Source of the DNA: Lachnospiraceae bacterium
GTDB lineage: Bacteria; Bacillota; Clostridia; Lachnospirales; Lachnospiraceae
Direction of reading: 5' to 3'
DNA length: 64,000 nt
Assembly: GCA_910576125.1 (NCBI GenBank)
Contig: CAJTHM010000022.1
Coordinates: forward strand, 39,673-103,672
Shown here piece by piece: positions 28,216 through 37,329 of this stretch; position 1 is the first letter of the stretch; each line of letters opens with the position of its first letter. A program made the position numbers and the translations under genes. A model generated the notes under the pieces. It was not told the origin of the DNA and did no database searches. It worked only from the letters and a program-made list of their open reading frames with translations.

Positions 28216-30051
28216 ATGAGGAAAATTATAAAGGAAAGACGACAGATTGTTCTGACAGCATTGGCTTTGGCAGGAACTTACGGGGTATGTTATCTGCTGG
28301 AACTGGCAGGAACCATATACTCTGATTATAGTATCATGTCAATGTTTCTCGCGATAGCCGTATATATTTTGCTGAACAGAGTCCGTCCTGAACAATCAAA
28401 AAAGCATTATATCTGCGCATTTGTGATTAGTTTCATCTTTTCATTGACTCTGATACTTGGTTATCAATTGGACAGTCATGGAATGACGGATTATGGAATA
28501 AGCGGAAAGGTATTGATTTTATTCCGTTCTGCCTGTCTGGCAATAGTGGTATTTCCTTTTGGCGATATGCTGTTTCATGTCATAGAAAAAATTCCCTCAT
28601 CTATGGAGCGGAAAGGAGATGTATGGAAACAGGGAGATGTCTTCTGGATATCTTTTGCTGTTATTTTTCTGATGTGGATTCCGGTGTGGATGGCATATTA
28701 TCCTATCGTCATGTCCTATGATTTTCACAGGCAGGTAAATGAGGCTTATAGTGGCTGGATATGGTTCAATTCATACCAGCCATTGATTCATACCTGGCTG
28801 ATATGGCTGTTTTTACAGATTGGAGGGATTTTCGGTTCTAATGAGATAGGTATGGGGCTGTTCACTTTGTTCCAGATGCTGCTGGTATCTTTGTCTATGG
28901 CATATGCGTGTTCTGTCATATATAAAATGATGAAAAGAAAGTGGGCGGTCATACTAACTGTGCTGTTTTACGGAATATTTCCATTTTGTTCCGTATCTAT
29001 GATGGTAGGGACCAAGGATGCCATTTTCAGTGGATTGTTTCTGACATTTACCGTATTACTGGCGGATAGAAATTTTTATCATACAAACCGTAAATGGCAG
29101 ATGGAAATACCTATGGTGGTCACTGCGGTATTGATGGCTATGTTCCGATATAATGCTGTCTATGCCATGGCGGCGTTTGGCGTGTCCTGTTTGATTTTTG
29201 CAAAGGGAAAGGAAAAGATAAGACTTTTTTTACTGTGTGCTGTCATGACGATGGGAGGCATAGCCGCGAAAGAGGGGATACAGGTTGGCCTGGGGACAGA
29301 AATCCGCGGCAGTTCTGTAGAAAAATATAGTGTATTGATTCAGCAGTTTGCCAGAGTGGGATATTATCATGGAGATAATATGGATTCGGAGACCTATAAG
29401 CTGGTAGATAAATATGTGTCGGCAGAGTCCTGGGAGAGGCATATGCCGGCTCTGGCGGATGCCTCCCGTACAGGAGTGAGCTTTTCGGCGGTATGGGAGC
29501 CGGATATGGGACAGGTCTTTAGAGATTGGTTCAGGCTGGGTCTAAAATATCCCAATGAATATATAGATGCTTTTTTATGTCTGACAGAGGGGTTCTGGTT
29601 TGTGGATGACAGGACTTATTGTGAAATGCAGGGGTGGGGAATAGAAGGAAACAGGCATGGAGCTATTTTTACAAATAATTCATCAGCTTCGGATACTTAT
29701 GAAGGAATTCAGCATATATCAAAATTCCCCTGGCTGGAGGAAAGACTGGAGGATATTGTCAGCAATAACGCATTTTATGATTGGCCTGTTATTTCAGTTC
29801 TTTTTAAGCCGGCTGTGTATATCCTGTCATTTTTAATGATTCTGGTAGGGCTGTTGTATAAAAATATGAAAAAACAGGCATTTATCTGTCTGTTTCCATT
29901 GATTTATTTTGGTACGATGTTGTTGGGGCCTGCGGTTCAGTTTCGTTATGTGGTACCATTTATGATTACGGTTCCTTTTTTGGCAGCGCTCTTTTTCCTT
30001 CCTGACGGACTGGAAACGGATGAAAAAACAGAGATAGGGGTGGTTGGATGA
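28216..30051 (+). CDS. Polytopic membrane protein (DUF6020-like, glycosyltransferase-like)
   Basis: About 611 residues with roughly 12 hydrophobic helices and a large outside loop near residues 380-510. It resembles the DUF6020 family of Lachnospiraceae, which looks related to membrane-embedded lipid-sugar glycosyltransferases; no catalytic motif can be assigned with certainty. ATG 28216 has AGGAGG 7 bases upstream. Its stop overlaps the rsmG start (ATGA), so the two are coupled. An extended -10 (TGATATACT, 28176-28184) precedes it. Confidence 0.65.
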   Translation: MRKIIKERRQIVLTALALAGTYGVCYLLELAGTIYSDYSIMSMFLAIAVYILLNRVRPEQSKKHYICAFVISFIFSLTLILGYQLDSHGMTDYGISGKVLILFRSACLAIVVFPFGDMLFHVIEKIPSSMERKGDVWKQGDVFWISFAVIFLMWIPVWMAYYPIVMSYDFHRQVNEAYSGWIWFNSYQPLIHTWLIWLFLQIGGIFGSNEIGMGLFTLFQMLLVSLSMAYACSVIYKMMKRKWAVILTVLFYGIFPFCSVSMMVGTKDAIFSGLFLTFTVLLADRNFYHTNRKWQMEIPMVVTAVLMAMFRYNAVYAMAAFGVSCLIFAKGKEKIRLFLLCAVMTMGGIAAKEGIQVGLGTEIRGSSVEKYSVLIQQFARVGYYHGDNMDSETYKLVDKYVSAESWERHMPALADASRTGVSFSAVWEPDMGQVFRDWFRLGLKYPNEYIDAFLCLTEGFWFVDDRTYCEMQGWGIEGNRHGAIFTNNSSASDTYEGIQHISKFPWLEERLEDIVSNNAFYDWPVISVLFKPAVYILSFLMILVGLLYKNMKKQAFICLFPLIYFGTMLLGPAVQFRYVVPFMITVPFLAALFFLPDGLETDEKTEIGVVG

Positions 30052-30770
30052 ATCAATATGATACAAGGGATTTTAAGAAAGATTTAGAGGCATTCGGTAT
30101 TGTTCTTTCAGAGAGGCAATTGGAGCAGTTTCTCAGGTATTATGAGATGCTGGCGGAATGGAATGACAGGGTGAACCTGACAGCCATCACGGAATATCAG
30201 GATGTCTTAAAGAAGCATTTCGTGGACAGTCTGTCCCTGACGAAAGTATATGATTTAAGACAGAATTATAGTATCGTAGATGTGGGAACGGGTGCAGGTT
30301 TTCCAGGTCTTGCATTGAAAATCGCCTTTCCCGGCCTTAAGGTAACATTGCTGGATTCCCTGAACAAGAGGATTCAATTCCTGGATGCGGTCATAAAGGA
30401 ACTGGGGCTTCAGGGTGTGGAGACGGTACATGGCAGGGCGGAGGATTTGGCAAAGCCCGGGAAACGGAGGGAATCCTACGATTTGTGCGTATCCAGGGCT
30501 GTGGCCAATCTCTCTACTTTATCGGAATATTGCCTTCCTTTTGTAAAAAAAGGCGGGTTGTTCATAGCCTATAAATCGGAAAAGGCAGTTTCGGAAATAG
30601 AGCAGGCGGAAAAAGCTATCTTTTTGCTGGGGGGCAGGATAAGGGAAAGGACGGAATTTACATTGCCGGATTCTGATATACACAGAAGTCTGTTCGTCAT
30701 AGAAAAGAAGAAAGAGACGCCGGAAAAATATCCCAGGAAAGCTGGTCTGCCCTCAAAGGAGCCTTTGTGA
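30048..30770 (+). CDS. rsmG: 16S rRNA (guanine527-N7)-methyltransferase RsmG
   Basis: Methylates G527 of 16S rRNA using SAM. The SAM site is IVDVGTGAGFPGLALKI (about residues 74-90) and a second family motif is VSRAVANLSTL. 240 residues, normal. It is often found near the origin. Translation is coupled to the upstream membrane protein by a 4-base overlap. Confidence 0.95.
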   Translation: MNQYDTRDFKKDLEAFGIVLSERQLEQFLRYYEMLAEWNDRVNLTAITEYQDVLKKHFVDSLSLTKVYDLRQNYSIVDVGTGAGFPGLALKIAFPGLKVTLLDSLNKRIQFLDAVIKELGLQGVETVHGRAEDLAKPGKRRESYDLCVSRAVANLSTLSEYCLPFVKKGGLFIAYKSEKAVSEIEQAEKAIFLLGGRIRERTEFTLPDSDIHRSLFVIEKKKETPEKYPRKAGLPSKEPL

Positions 30771-30806
30771 GAACTTCCGGGAAATTTTGGAAAGGCAGGA
30801 AATATT

Positions 30807-31328
30807 ATGAAATCAGAAGACCGTAACGCTTTATTTGAGATGCTGAATGAATTCCGCAGAGAAGCGGCGGAGATGGAGGTGCAGATACAGGAGCATCTCG
30901 GATGTATCCGGGAGGCGGAAGTATATCTGCGGGTCTTTGAAAATCTGGAACCGGAGGATAAAAAGGTTTTTTCTCCCAGAAAAATGGAAATACTGTATAA
31001 GGAAGAAATAGATAGGATAAAGGAAGAAAAATCCTCCCATGAGGAGCGGAATCGTGGTTTATGTGCCAGAAAAGCTGTCATAGACGGGAGAATCGAGAAG
31101 CTGGAAACTGTCCTGAACCATGAGAAGAAAGATTCTTCTTCCAGAGCGGATGCGGCAAAGAAACAACAGAATGCTTCCGTGAAAAGATTGAAAGAAATAA
31201 TCGGGAAAATCGAGAAAAGCAGTTTATTTATCGAAAAAAGCCCCATGCAGGCCAGACAAGATTTTGCCATCATAGCGAAATCTTTGAGAGAGATTGTGGA
31301 TAAAATGCAGGATGATATTGTAAGATAA
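30807..31328 (+). CDS. Coiled-coil protein resembling the DegS sensor region, no kinase domain
   Basis: A 173-residue, strongly charged, helical coiled-coil protein without membrane segment or Cys pairs. Its pattern and its partner (a LuxR-type gene 12 bases downstream) recall the N-terminal sensory coiled coil of DegS. The His-phosphorylation and ATPase domains are absent, so it cannot phosphorylate a partner by itself. It could bind the LuxR protein or another kinase. The DegS likeness is a judgement from pattern, not alignment. Confidence 0.5.
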   Translation: MKSEDRNALFEMLNEFRREAAEMEVQIQEHLGCIREAEVYLRVFENLEPEDKKVFSPRKMEILYKEEIDRIKEEKSSHEERNRGLCARKAVIDGRIEKLETVLNHEKKDSSSRADAAKKQQNASVKRLKEIIGKIEKSSLFIEKSPMQARQDFAIIAKSLREIVDKMQDDIVR

Positions 31329-31339
31329 GGAGCAACTGG

Positions 31340-31696
31340 TTGGGCATAAAAGTAATGTGGGAAGAGGGACATGTGCTGGCAGAGGCAGGAAGCTGGAAGG
31401 AATGCGCTGAAATGCTGTTGGCTCTGCAGGGAGAATTGGAAAAAAGATTTCCCGTGCCTCGGATTCTGATTCTGGAGACGACAGCGGAGGATATGGCGGG
31501 AGACGGATTGGAAGCATTGACAGGCCGTGAGAAGGAAATATTGGCCCGGGTGACAGAGGGGATGTCCAATAAAGAGATTGCCTCTGTTCTGCATATCAGT
31601 GAAAGGACAGTGAAGAACCATCTTTCCAATATATTCCGAAAGCTGAATGTGTCGGACAGGACGCAGGCGGCGATTTTAGCCTTGCGGAATGTTTAA
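31340..31696 (+). CDS. LuxR-type DNA-binding regulator without receiver domain
   Basis: 118 residues. A degenerate N-terminal half (about 1-55) has no receiver Asp pattern. A full LuxR/FixJ helix-turn-helix follows (LTGREKEILARVTEGMSNKEIA; LHISERTVKNHLSNIFRKL). The start codon reads TTG GGC in the region GAGCAACTGGTTGGG, with GGAG upstream. With the coiled-coil gene before it, this looks like a reduced two-component pair. It ends in a strong terminator. Confidence 0.75.
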   Translation: MGIKVMWEEGHVLAEAGSWKECAEMLLALQGELEKRFPVPRILILETTAEDMAGDGLEALTGREKEILARVTEGMSNKEIASVLHISERTVKNHLSNIFRKLNVSDRTQAAILALRNV

Positions 31697-31714
31697 GGTT
31701 AGGTTTTAAGGTTC

Positions 31715-31748
31715 GGGCAGAACCATTTTCGGTTCTGCCCGTGTTTTT
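31715..31748. terminator. Bidirectional terminator between LuxR-type and sulfatase genes
   Basis: A perfect 10-bp stem GGGCAGAACC / GGTTCTGCCC with T-rich DNA on the plus-strand side and A-rich DNA before it. Confidence 0.85.
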
Positions 31749-31753
31749 GTTCT

Positions 31754-33211
31754 TTATATCCTTTCGTATGGCGGCAGAAAAGACAGGCAGCTTTTCTGCT
31801 CTTTTCCGGCAATCAGCTGTTTTCCGTCAGTATATCCTTCCTCTCTTCCTGTCAATTCCCTGATAAGAATCTGACGTAAACAGGAAATCCGTTCCTGACA
31901 GTCAGGGTCTGTTATGGCGTCATGTTTTTCCTGAGGATCTGTGTCCAGCCGGAAATACTGTTCCTTTCCGGATTCCATGAACCAGCAGTATTTATCCTGT
32001 TTTGTGACGATATATTGATTGCCCAGGTCTCCGCCGCTGTGCTCCCCGTGGAGATATTCCCGCCCGCAGTCATGGAGCAGGGAAAGGCCGTCGATTCCCT
32101 CAGGCGTTTCTCCTCCTCCCAGTTCCACCAAAGTGGGGAGAATGTCCCGCAGCTCCGCCAGCTGGTCGCATACCGTGCCGGGAACCATGTCCGGCGCGTT
32201 GGCGATAATCAGAGGGATTTGGATGCTTCCCTGATAAGGACGCGTCTTCCGGAAAGTATGATGGTCCCCCAGAAGTTCTCCATGGTCTGACGTAAATAAA
32301 ATAACGGTATTTTCGTAAGAACTGTCATCTTTCAGGGCATCCACCAACCGGCCGATCTGATTGTCGAGATGGGTGATGCAGGCGTAATATCCAATCTGGG
32401 CCTGGCGCATCAGCTCAGGATCGACGGAACCGGTGTCGGCATCGGTCCGCCTGCCGAGGCGCTGCAGGCGTTCTTCATCCGCCCAGCCGCCGATGACAGG
32501 CGGCGTCAGCTTTTGATTCCGGTAAAGGTCGAAAAAGTACCGGGGCGCGTCAAAGGGCGGATGAGGCCTGAGATAGGAGGCCATGAGGAAGAAAGGCTTC
32601 GAGCGGTCCCGGCGGCGCAGAAAATCGATGGATCTGTCCGTGACCCAGTTGGTGGGATGAAGCCTCTCTTCATACATCCAGGGCCTTGCGGTAAAGGAAT
32701 TGCACTCCAGCCCTTCGTCCGTGACATCTCTGTCGATGCCAATCTGGGACTTCAGCCAGTAGAAATAGTCGTCGGCGATTCTCTGGTTTTCCGCGTAGGG
32801 TACATTTGCGCCGCGGTAGGCGTGGAGATAGCCGTCATGGAGATCTATATTATGGAAACCCATCAGATTCCTTAAGGGATGGACATGCATCTTTCCCACG
32901 CATTGCGTGTAATAGCCTGCCTTTGACAATTCTCCGGCTATGGTCACAGGATAATCCCAGGGCACTCTGTCCATATAGCCCACCCGCCCGTGGTGCTCGG
33001 GAGCCAGGCCGGTGTGCAGAGCGCAGCGGGCGGGAATGCAGCTGGGACAGGCGGTGTAGGCATTGCTGAAACGTACACCGATAGACGCTAAATGGTCCAG
33101 ATAGGGAGTCTTCACATCGGGATGTCCCGCGATTCCCAGACAGTCTCCCCGCATCTGATCCGTCATGATCAGCAGGATGTCGGGCTGTTTCTTTTGGGTT
33201 TTCTTTTCCAT
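31754..33211 (-). CDS. Type I sulfatase (Cys-type, formylglycine-dependent)
   Basis: Hydrolyses sulfate esters, probably on host or diet glycans. The N-terminal metal site DQMRGD, the activation motif CIPAR (C-x-P-x-R, about residues 57-61) and the second metal site FTSDHGELLGDH all fit. The motif Cys must become formylglycine, which in anaerobes needs a radical SAM maturase; none of that type is in the window. There is no signal peptide, so it acts in the cytosol on imported sugars. 485 residues. It is divergent from the PfkB kinase gene. Confidence 0.88.
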   Translation of the reverse strand: MEKKTQKKQPDILLIMTDQMRGDCLGIAGHPDVKTPYLDHLASIGVRFSNAYTACPSCIPARCALHTGLAPEHHGRVGYMDRVPWDYPVTIAGELSKAGYYTQCVGKMHVHPLRNLMGFHNIDLHDGYLHAYRGANVPYAENQRIADDYFYWLKSQIGIDRDVTDEGLECNSFTARPWMYEERLHPTNWVTDRSIDFLRRRDRSKPFFLMASYLRPHPPFDAPRYFFDLYRNQKLTPPVIGGWADEERLQRLGRRTDADTGSVDPELMRQAQIGYYACITHLDNQIGRLVDALKDDSSYENTVILFTSDHGELLGDHHTFRKTRPYQGSIQIPLIIANAPDMVPGTVCDQLAELRDILPTLVELGGGETPEGIDGLSLLHDCGREYLHGEHSGGDLGNQYIVTKQDKYCWFMESGKEQYFRLDTDPQEKHDAITDPDCQERISCLRQILIRELTGREEGYTDGKQLIAGKEQKSCLSFLPPYERI

Positions 33212-33331
33212 ATGATTGCCTTTCTTTTTCGGGCTTTTTGTTAAAATCTTTTATTAATGTTCAGTATACTGGAAAAACAGAGGACTTGCAATGTGATTTT
33301 TACAAATAACAGGCGCATTTATCTGAAAAGT

Positions 33332-33422
33332 ATGATACAATGACCTTATTCGCGGCAGAAAGCGGCCGTATGGCCATCAATACCATGAGCGTTGCTGTGC
33401 TCATGATACAATGACCTTATTC
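33332..33422 (+). repeat. 20-bp direct repeat upstream of the PfkB kinase gene
   Basis: ATGATACAATGACCTTATTC occurs at 33332-33351 and again at 33403-33422, 71 bases apart. Each copy contains a TACAAT that could serve as a -10 box. The copies may be a duplicated promoter/operator or a small tandem duplication. Confidence 0.6.
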
Positions 33423-33469
33423 TAGGCAGGAAGCGGAAAATGGAGATAGAAAGCGGTGAGGTAAGCAGA

Positions 33470-34354
33470 ATGAAGATACTTAATTTTGGATCGCTGAATC
33501 TGGACTATGTCTATCAGGTGGAGCATTTCGTGCAGCCGGGAGAGACATTGAGTGCGCTTTCCCAATGTGTCAATTGCGGGGGAAAGGGCCTGAACCAGTC
33601 CGTTGCCCTGGCAAAGGCAGGGGCGAAAGTGTATCACGCAGGCTGTATCGGGACGGGGGGAGAGCGCCTGGCCCGGGAGCTTTCGGAAAGCGGTGTGGAT
33701 ATTTCCTGTCTGGTCACTGTGGAGGATATCCAGGGAAACGCGATGATACAGGTGGACAGGAGAGGAGAGAACTGTATATTGCTGTTCGGAGGCTCCAATC
33801 GTGCCATCACGCCGGCAATGGTAAAGAGGGTCATCTCCCGGTTCGAACAGGGAGATTATCTGGTGCTCCAGAATGAGGTGAGCTGTATTCCCGAGATGGT
33901 GGCGGAGGCCAAAGAAAGGGGAATGAAAGTAGTCTTGAATCCCTCTCCCTTTGAGGTTTCCCTTTTGAATCTGGATTTTGACGCCATTTCCTGGCTGCTG
34001 GTGAACGAGGTGGAGGCAGAGCAGATTTCCGGCCAGAAAGACCCGGATGCCGCGTGGCAGCTGCTCCATGAGAGATATCCTGTTCTGAGTATGGTGGTGA
34101 CGCTGGGGAAAGAGGGCGCTGTCTGTTATACGCCGGAAAATAAAGTCAGACAGGAGGCTTATCCCTCGTCCGCGGTGGATACCACGGCGGCGGGAGATAC
34201 TTTTACGGGATATTTCCTCACTACATTGTCTCAGGGGATGGAATTGCAGGAATGCATGCGCAGGGCGTCCATGGCGGCGTCCATCAGCGTATCCCGGGCA
34301 GGAGCGGCAGCGTCCATTCCGAAGCGGCAGGAAGTGGAAGAAGCGCTTGCATAA
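33470..34354 (+). CDS. PfkB-family (ribokinase-like) carbohydrate kinase
   Basis: Phosphorylates a sugar or nucleoside with ATP. It has an N-terminal GSLNLDYVY stretch, a GGKGLNQSVALAKAGA substrate motif (about 35-50) and the catalytic/anion-hole motif DTTAAGDTFTGYF near residue 240. 294 residues if started at ATG 33470 (GAGGT 8 bases upstream); an ATG at 33440 is also possible. Its neighbours (sulfatase, dehydrogenase, isomerase) point to sugar breakdown; the exact sugar is unknown. Confidence 0.88.
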   Translation: MKILNFGSLNLDYVYQVEHFVQPGETLSALSQCVNCGGKGLNQSVALAKAGAKVYHAGCIGTGGERLARELSESGVDISCLVTVEDIQGNAMIQVDRRGENCILLFGGSNRAITPAMVKRVISRFEQGDYLVLQNEVSCIPEMVAEAKERGMKVVLNPSPFEVSLLNLDFDAISWLLVNEVEAEQISGQKDPDAAWQLLHERYPVLSMVVTLGKEGAVCYTPENKVRQEAYPSSAVDTTAAGDTFTGYFLTTLSQGMELQECMRRASMAASISVSRAGAAASIPKRQEVEEALA

Positions 34355-34361
34355 AAAGAAG

Positions 34362-34393
34362 CTGCCACAGGGAAATTCCCTGTGGCAGTTTTT
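34362..34393. terminator. Terminator between PfkB and Gfo/Idh/MocA genes
   Basis: CTGCCACAGGGAA and TTCCCTGTGGCAG arms, then TTTTT on the plus strand. The convergent position suggests use from both sides. Confidence 0.9.
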
Positions 34394-34413
34394 AATTTGA
34401 TAGTCTAAAGAAG

Positions 34414-35565
34414 TCAGATTTCAGGAATCTCAACCTCAATCTCATGTCCGACGGCATTGGACTTGACGATACCGTCGATAATGGCCTGATTGTAGATAAT
34501 CTGGCTGGAGGGAATGGTAGCGCCGCCGCCGGTCTTCACTGCGGTCACGAAAGAGCGCAGCTTTTCGTAGAACAGGTCGCCGCTGGGATCCAGGGGAATC
34601 TCGGTGCAGGTAGGCTTTCCGGCAATGGTCTTGTAAATCTTCAGAGGCTTGTCGAAATCTCCGTTCCAGCACTCGGTGGAGGGAATCTTCAGTCCGCCTT
34701 TGGTTCCCAGGATAAGCGCGTCTCCTGCAGTGTCCATATGCATCGCCCAGGAAATGCGGAAGTCCAGCATGATGCCGCCCTCTAAGCGGACGAAACCTGC
34801 GGCGAAATCATCCACGCCGAAGACATCGGCATACTCCGGATGACCGGGGTAGGTGGCGGGATCCTTGCCGAAGAAATCGGAAGTATAGCCGGTTACGGTC
34901 AAAGGCCTGGGATAGCCCACGGCGTTCAGCAGCATGTCCAGAGAGTAGCAGCCGATGTCGCCCATGGCGCCGATGCCGCCGGTCTCCTTGTCGATGAATG
35001 TGGTGCCGTAAGGGGTAGGGATGCCGGTCCTGCGGCCGCCGCCGGACTGGATATAGTAAATCTTGCCCAGCTCGCCGGAATCTACGATTTGCTTGATGCG
35101 CTTCATGTTGGCGCTCATTCTGGGCTGGAAGCCGATGGTGAGGATTTTGCCGCTCTTCTTCTCGGCGCGCATGACTTCCACGGCTTCGTCCACGGTAACG
35201 GTAAAGGGCTTCTCCAGCATGACATGGACACCGTGCTCCAATGCGTCGATGGCGCAGGGAGCGTGCTGACAGTTATAGGTGCAGATACTGACGGCATCCA
35301 GTTCCTCTGCCTCCAGCATGGCGTGTCCGCTTTCATAGCAGCGGACGCCCTCCAGTTTATTGGTCTTGCAGAACTTCTCGGCCTTGCCGGGAACCAGGTC
35401 AGCGGCGGCTACGATTTCCACATCGGGCATTTGCTTGTAGCATCTCACATGCTCCTCCGCAATCCAGCCGGTGCCGATGATGCCTACTTTTACTTTCACG
35501 CTGGCATCGATTTCGGGCTCCTCGTCATAGATGTTTTCAAAACGGTCCAGAATGTTTTCGCTCAT
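34414..35565 (-). CDS. Gfo/Idh/MocA-family NAD(P)-dependent oxidoreductase
   Basis: A sugar or inositol dehydrogenase-type enzyme. The Rossmann motif GIIGTGWIAEEH starts near residue 27, and the conserved EKPFT lies near residue 118. The alpha/beta C-terminal domain follows, giving 383 residues. An acidic N-terminal extension of about 20 residues precedes the fold. It is transcribed with the TIM-barrel gene 42 bases upstream. Such pairs commonly oxidise and isomerise cyclitols or uncommon sugars. Confidence 0.9.
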   Translation of the reverse strand: MSENILDRFENIYDEEPEIDASVKVKVGIIGTGWIAEEHVRCYKQMPDVEIVAAADLVPGKAEKFCKTNKLEGVRCYESGHAMLEAEELDAVSICTYNCQHAPCAIDALEHGVHVMLEKPFTVTVDEAVEVMRAEKKSGKILTIGFQPRMSANMKRIKQIVDSGELGKIYYIQSGGGRRTGIPTPYGTTFIDKETGGIGAMGDIGCYSLDMLLNAVGYPRPLTVTGYTSDFFGKDPATYPGHPEYADVFGVDDFAAGFVRLEGGIMLDFRISWAMHMDTAGDALILGTKGGLKIPSTECWNGDFDKPLKIYKTIAGKPTCTEIPLDPSGDLFYEKLRSFVTAVKTGGGATIPSSQIIYNQAIIDGIVKSNAVGHEIEVEIPEI

Positions 35566-35607
35566 GGCATGCTCTCCTTTTCAATTTTTATATGATGATG
35601 ATTTTCT

Positions 35608-36411
35608 TTACAGAAAGGATCTCAGGTAACGGATGCTCATCTCGGCACATTCCATGGAAGTGCGGCCCATGCTGGGGCTGTCCTGCTCCACTACGAACCA
35701 TGAGCTTCCGGCATCGTCAGCGGCATCGATGACGGAGGGAATGTCCTGCAGTCCGTAGCCTACAGGGCGGAATTCAAATTTGCTGGAGGCCTCTTCTTTC
35801 TTCTCATCCGTGCCAATCAGGCCGTACATATTTTCAGACTTCTGGCCTGTGAAATCTTTCAGATGGACAATAGGGGCTCTGCCGCTATACTTGCGGATGT
35901 ATACAGGAGGCTTCTCGCCGCCTACATTGACCCAGCACACATCCAGTTCTGTCTGAAGCAGGTCAGAGGGAACTTCCGCATAGTAGGCATCCAGGATATA
36001 TCTGTCATTGATTTTCTCAAATTCAAAGTCATGATTGTGATATAACAGCTGCATCCCGCGGGCCTTGCAGCGCTCGCCTATTTTACGGATGCGCGCGATG
36101 ACTGCGTCCAGTTCCTCCTGATTCTTAGGGCCGGTGAGCCAGGGAATAGCGATATACTTCATGCCTGTGGCAGCATAATCGTCCAGAATCTTGTTGTCCT
36201 CCAGCTGATCGATAGGGACATGGGCGGAGACCAGTTCCAGACCGGTTTCGTCCAGGATTTTCTTGGCTTCTACAGCGGTCATGCCATAGGTTCCGGCCAG
36301 CTCCACGCCGTCGTACCCCATTTCCTTTACCTTGCGCATGGTGCCTGCAAAGTCCTGTTCAGCGGCATCACGGACAGAATAGACCTGTAATGCGATAACA
36401 CGTTTTTTCAT
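35608..36411 (-). CDS. Sugar phosphate isomerase/epimerase (xylose isomerase-like TIM barrel)
   Basis: 267 residues of the AP-endonuclease-2/xylose isomerase-like family: VKEMGYDGVELAGTYG, LYHNHDFEF (metal-binding His/Glu region) and ELDVCWVNVGGE. Likely a sugar keto-aldose isomerase or epimerase, or a myo-inosose-type enzyme. It is first in a two-gene unit with the Gfo/Idh/MocA dehydrogenase. Confidence 0.85.
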   Translation of the reverse strand: MKKRVIALQVYSVRDAAEQDFAGTMRKVKEMGYDGVELAGTYGMTAVEAKKILDETGLELVSAHVPIDQLEDNKILDDYAATGMKYIAIPWLTGPKNQEELDAVIARIRKIGERCKARGMQLLYHNHDFEFEKINDRYILDAYYAEVPSDLLQTELDVCWVNVGGEKPPVYIRKYSGRAPIVHLKDFTGQKSENMYGLIGTDEKKEEASSKFEFRPVGYGLQDIPSVIDAADDAGSSWFVVEQDSPSMGRTSMECAEMSIRYLRSFL

Positions 36412-36623
36412 ACTTATGTTCTCCTTTCAATAGATGAGTGTTCCGATTTGGTAATCTCTCCTGATTACTATGTTAAAGAAAGCGGAGAAAAAATGATAGT
36501 TTACTTTTGCTATTTTATACATACGATTCTGCTATATTGATTGTTTTTCTATTATTTTTACCCAGAATTCATCTTATTTTCAGTTGTTTTTCTGTGCATA
36601 TGGTACTACAATGTACTACAATG
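36412..36623 (-). promoter_or_regulatory. Upstream region of the isomerase-dehydrogenase operon
   Basis: GGTAATC and GATTACT arms (about 36450-36469) flank CTCTCCT and may be an operator close to the operon start. The rest is AT-rich, and I see no gene in it. Confidence 0.35.
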
Positions 36624-36712
36624 ATTATACTACATAGTGCCGAAATTATCATATTGCATTGGTTAAATGTATGAGGCTGGCTGATGCAGTCAGGCCGCGC
36701 GGAAATTTTATT
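36624..36712 (+). repeat. Palindromic intergenic repeat, copy C
   Basis: Starts ATTATACTACATAGTGCC, with a GCATTGGTTAAATGTATG centre and GGCTGGCTGATGCAGTCAGG right arm, then CGGAAATTTTA. This is a diverged member of the C-F subtype. The outer CAGTATAAT end is not recognisable. Confidence 0.65.
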
Positions 36713-36866
36713 TCTGATGGTTCCGGAGTCTGTGGTACCGGGATTCCCTTTGCGAGCTGTATGCAAACTGCTGTAATGACGATGATTTGGTATTGCGTTT
36801 TACAAAGAGGAAAGAGTTGGGTAATCTGCAGTGATGTAGATAGTCTATTCTGCAATATGATGAAAA

Positions 36867-36882
36867 TGTTTCACGTGAAACA
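36867..36882. promoter_or_regulatory. parS: parS centromere site 1 (perfect)
   Basis: TGTTTCACGTGAAACA is the full 16-bp palindromic ParB-binding consensus. Confidence 0.95.
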
Positions 36883-36913
36883 TTTTGCTGAACTTTTTTA
36901 GGGTACAAGATAA

Positions 36914-36929
36914 TGTTTCACATGAAACA
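36914..36929. promoter_or_regulatory. parS: parS centromere site 2 (one mismatch)
   Basis: TGTTTCACATGAAACA differs from the consensus only at the central CG step. It lies 47 bases from site 1. Confidence 0.8.
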
Positions 36930-37187
36930 TTTCGACGCAAGATATTGTAACAAATATGTGGAACATTGATTGTGGTGTGAAACATCAGACATCCAGGGTT
37001 CGAAGGTAAACAGGGCTGGCATTGGCGGGATGATTCATTTGTAAACGTCTGAGGAAAATTATGGAAGTTGGCAATACAGATAAGGTCCAGTGTTTTGTTA
37101 TTTGCTGACCCTTGTAAGGCGATAGATGGGTTTGTTTTTCTGCTTTCTATTTGAAATTATGTACCCAGTAAGAGAAAATATGCGTTC

Positions 37188-37292
37188 ATTATACTGCTTA
37201 ACAGTTAGAAATTCCAAGTGACCAGACTATATAACGTTTTCGTATATGTTTAACCAATGCTGTATAGTAAATTCTTGCGCTATGTAGTATAA
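37188..37292 (-). repeat. Palindromic intergenic repeat, copy D
   Basis: Reverse-oriented 105-base copy with both outer ends preserved (ATTATACTGCTTAAC and GTAGTATAAT). It lies just upstream of the NADAR gene, and its outward TATAAT could serve as that gene's -10 box. Confidence 0.75.
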
Positions 37293-37329
37293 TGTGTAAT
37301 AAAAAGTCAGGATTGAGAGGGAAGATTAT

